From: Myxococcales bacterium UBA5297
GTDB taxonomy: Bacteria; Myxococcota; Myxococcia; Myxococcales; UBA5297
Assembly: GCA_002408385.1 (NCBI GenBank)
Contig: DHSB01000119.1
Span: 77,593 to 83,306, forward strand
DNA length: 5,714 bases
Direction of reading: 5' to 3'
Shown one piece after another: positions 5,518 to 5,714 of the stretch. Every line of letters starts with the position of its first letter. The stretch's first letter is position 1. The position numbers and the translations under genes were made by a program. The notes beneath the pieces are model-generated. The model saw nothing but the letters and a program-made list of their open reading frames with translations. It did no database searches and was not told the DNA's origin.

Positions 5518-5564
5518 GAAGGCCTTGCGGACAATCAGCCGGCGCCCGCGGGCGGGTTTCGCCG

Positions 5565-5714
5565 CTACCAGCGCGAGTGGTGGTCTTCGGTCACCCCGGG
5601 CAGGCCCTTCACCTCGACGCGCTCGCCGTCAGGCCCGAGCACCGTGCCCGTAAAGGTGCCAATCGGCTGCACATATCGGCTCGCGAAGAGCCGGTAGTCG
5701 AAGCTCTCGCGCCG
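5565..5714 (-). CDS. C-terminal fragment of a conserved protein, possibly DUF2804 family (cut by window edge)
   Basis: The minus-strand frame is open from the window edge to the TAG at 5565-5567 and encodes 49 residues with consistently GC-rich third positions. It contains FDYRLFASRYV, then PIGTFTGTVLGPDG, and ends GLPGVTEDHHSRW. The pattern of a beta-rich 'G-x-F-x-G' strand pair, a polar Asp-Gly turn, and a closing Glu-Asp-His-x-x-x-Trp resembles the C-terminus of DUF2804 proteins (lipocalin-like or AttH-like beta barrels of unknown role). With only the tail visible, the family call is tentative. The coding call is firmer because composition and the natural-looking end agree. It is co-directional with the kinase-like gene but 145 bp upstream, with a promoter and a palindrome between, so probably a separate unit. 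A 12-bp palindrome (5543-5554) just past its stop might help end its transcript. Confidence 0.65.
   Translation of the reverse strand, partial: RRESFDYRLFASRYVQPIGTFTGTVLGPDGERVEVKGLPGVTEDHHSRW

Noticed and set aside
4436..5653. Long plus-strand ORF (405 codons) opposite the kinase-like gene
   Set aside because: It is an antisense shadow of a gene with clear kinase motifs. Its translation is Arg/Gly/Leu/Val-rich with no domain, and it runs across the kinase promoter region.

Overview
The window is very GC-rich DNA with long, strongly codon-biased genes. It suggests a Myxococcota-type (deltaproteobacterial) genome: it has a Ser/Thr protein kinase-like gene with an N-terminal winged-helix-like domain, a PilZ protein, a free-standing GspE/MshEN-type N-terminal domain protein and a secreted ceramidase-like protein. 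The assignment rests on gene style and composition and is an inference; no rRNA or other phylogenetic marker is present.

Layout, left to right. Positions 1-341 hold no convincing gene but many short inverted repeats. A ceramidase-like exported protein lies on the minus strand (342-1676). It is divergent from a plus-strand gene for a stand-alone MshEN/T2SSE-N domain protein (1995-2798), and the 318 bp between them carry the promoters. A 527-bp convergent intergenic stretch (2799-3325) is rich in hairpins. Then come two minus-strand genes, probably one operon: a kinase-fold protein (3956-5419) followed 39 bp downstream by a PilZ-domain protein (3326-3916). The kinase gene has a candidate sigma-70 promoter (5490-5517), a 21-bp palindrome in its predicted leader and a strong Shine-Dalgarno. 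The right edge cuts through the C-terminal 49 codons of another minus-strand gene, tentatively DUF2804-like.

The centre reads as a signalling module. Two unrelated domain types known as cyclic-di-GMP receptors (PilZ and MshEN) sit in adjacent convergent genes. The PilZ gene is co-directional with a kinase-like protein whose catalytic-loop Asp is replaced by Asn (His-Gly-Asn) while its ATP- and Mg-binding motifs are intact. That combination, a probable pseudokinase or weak kinase with a PilZ partner and an ATPase-less MshEN protein, is the most interesting item here. The functional link between them is inferred from proximity only. No CRISPR array, tRNA, rRNA or insertion sequence was seen.
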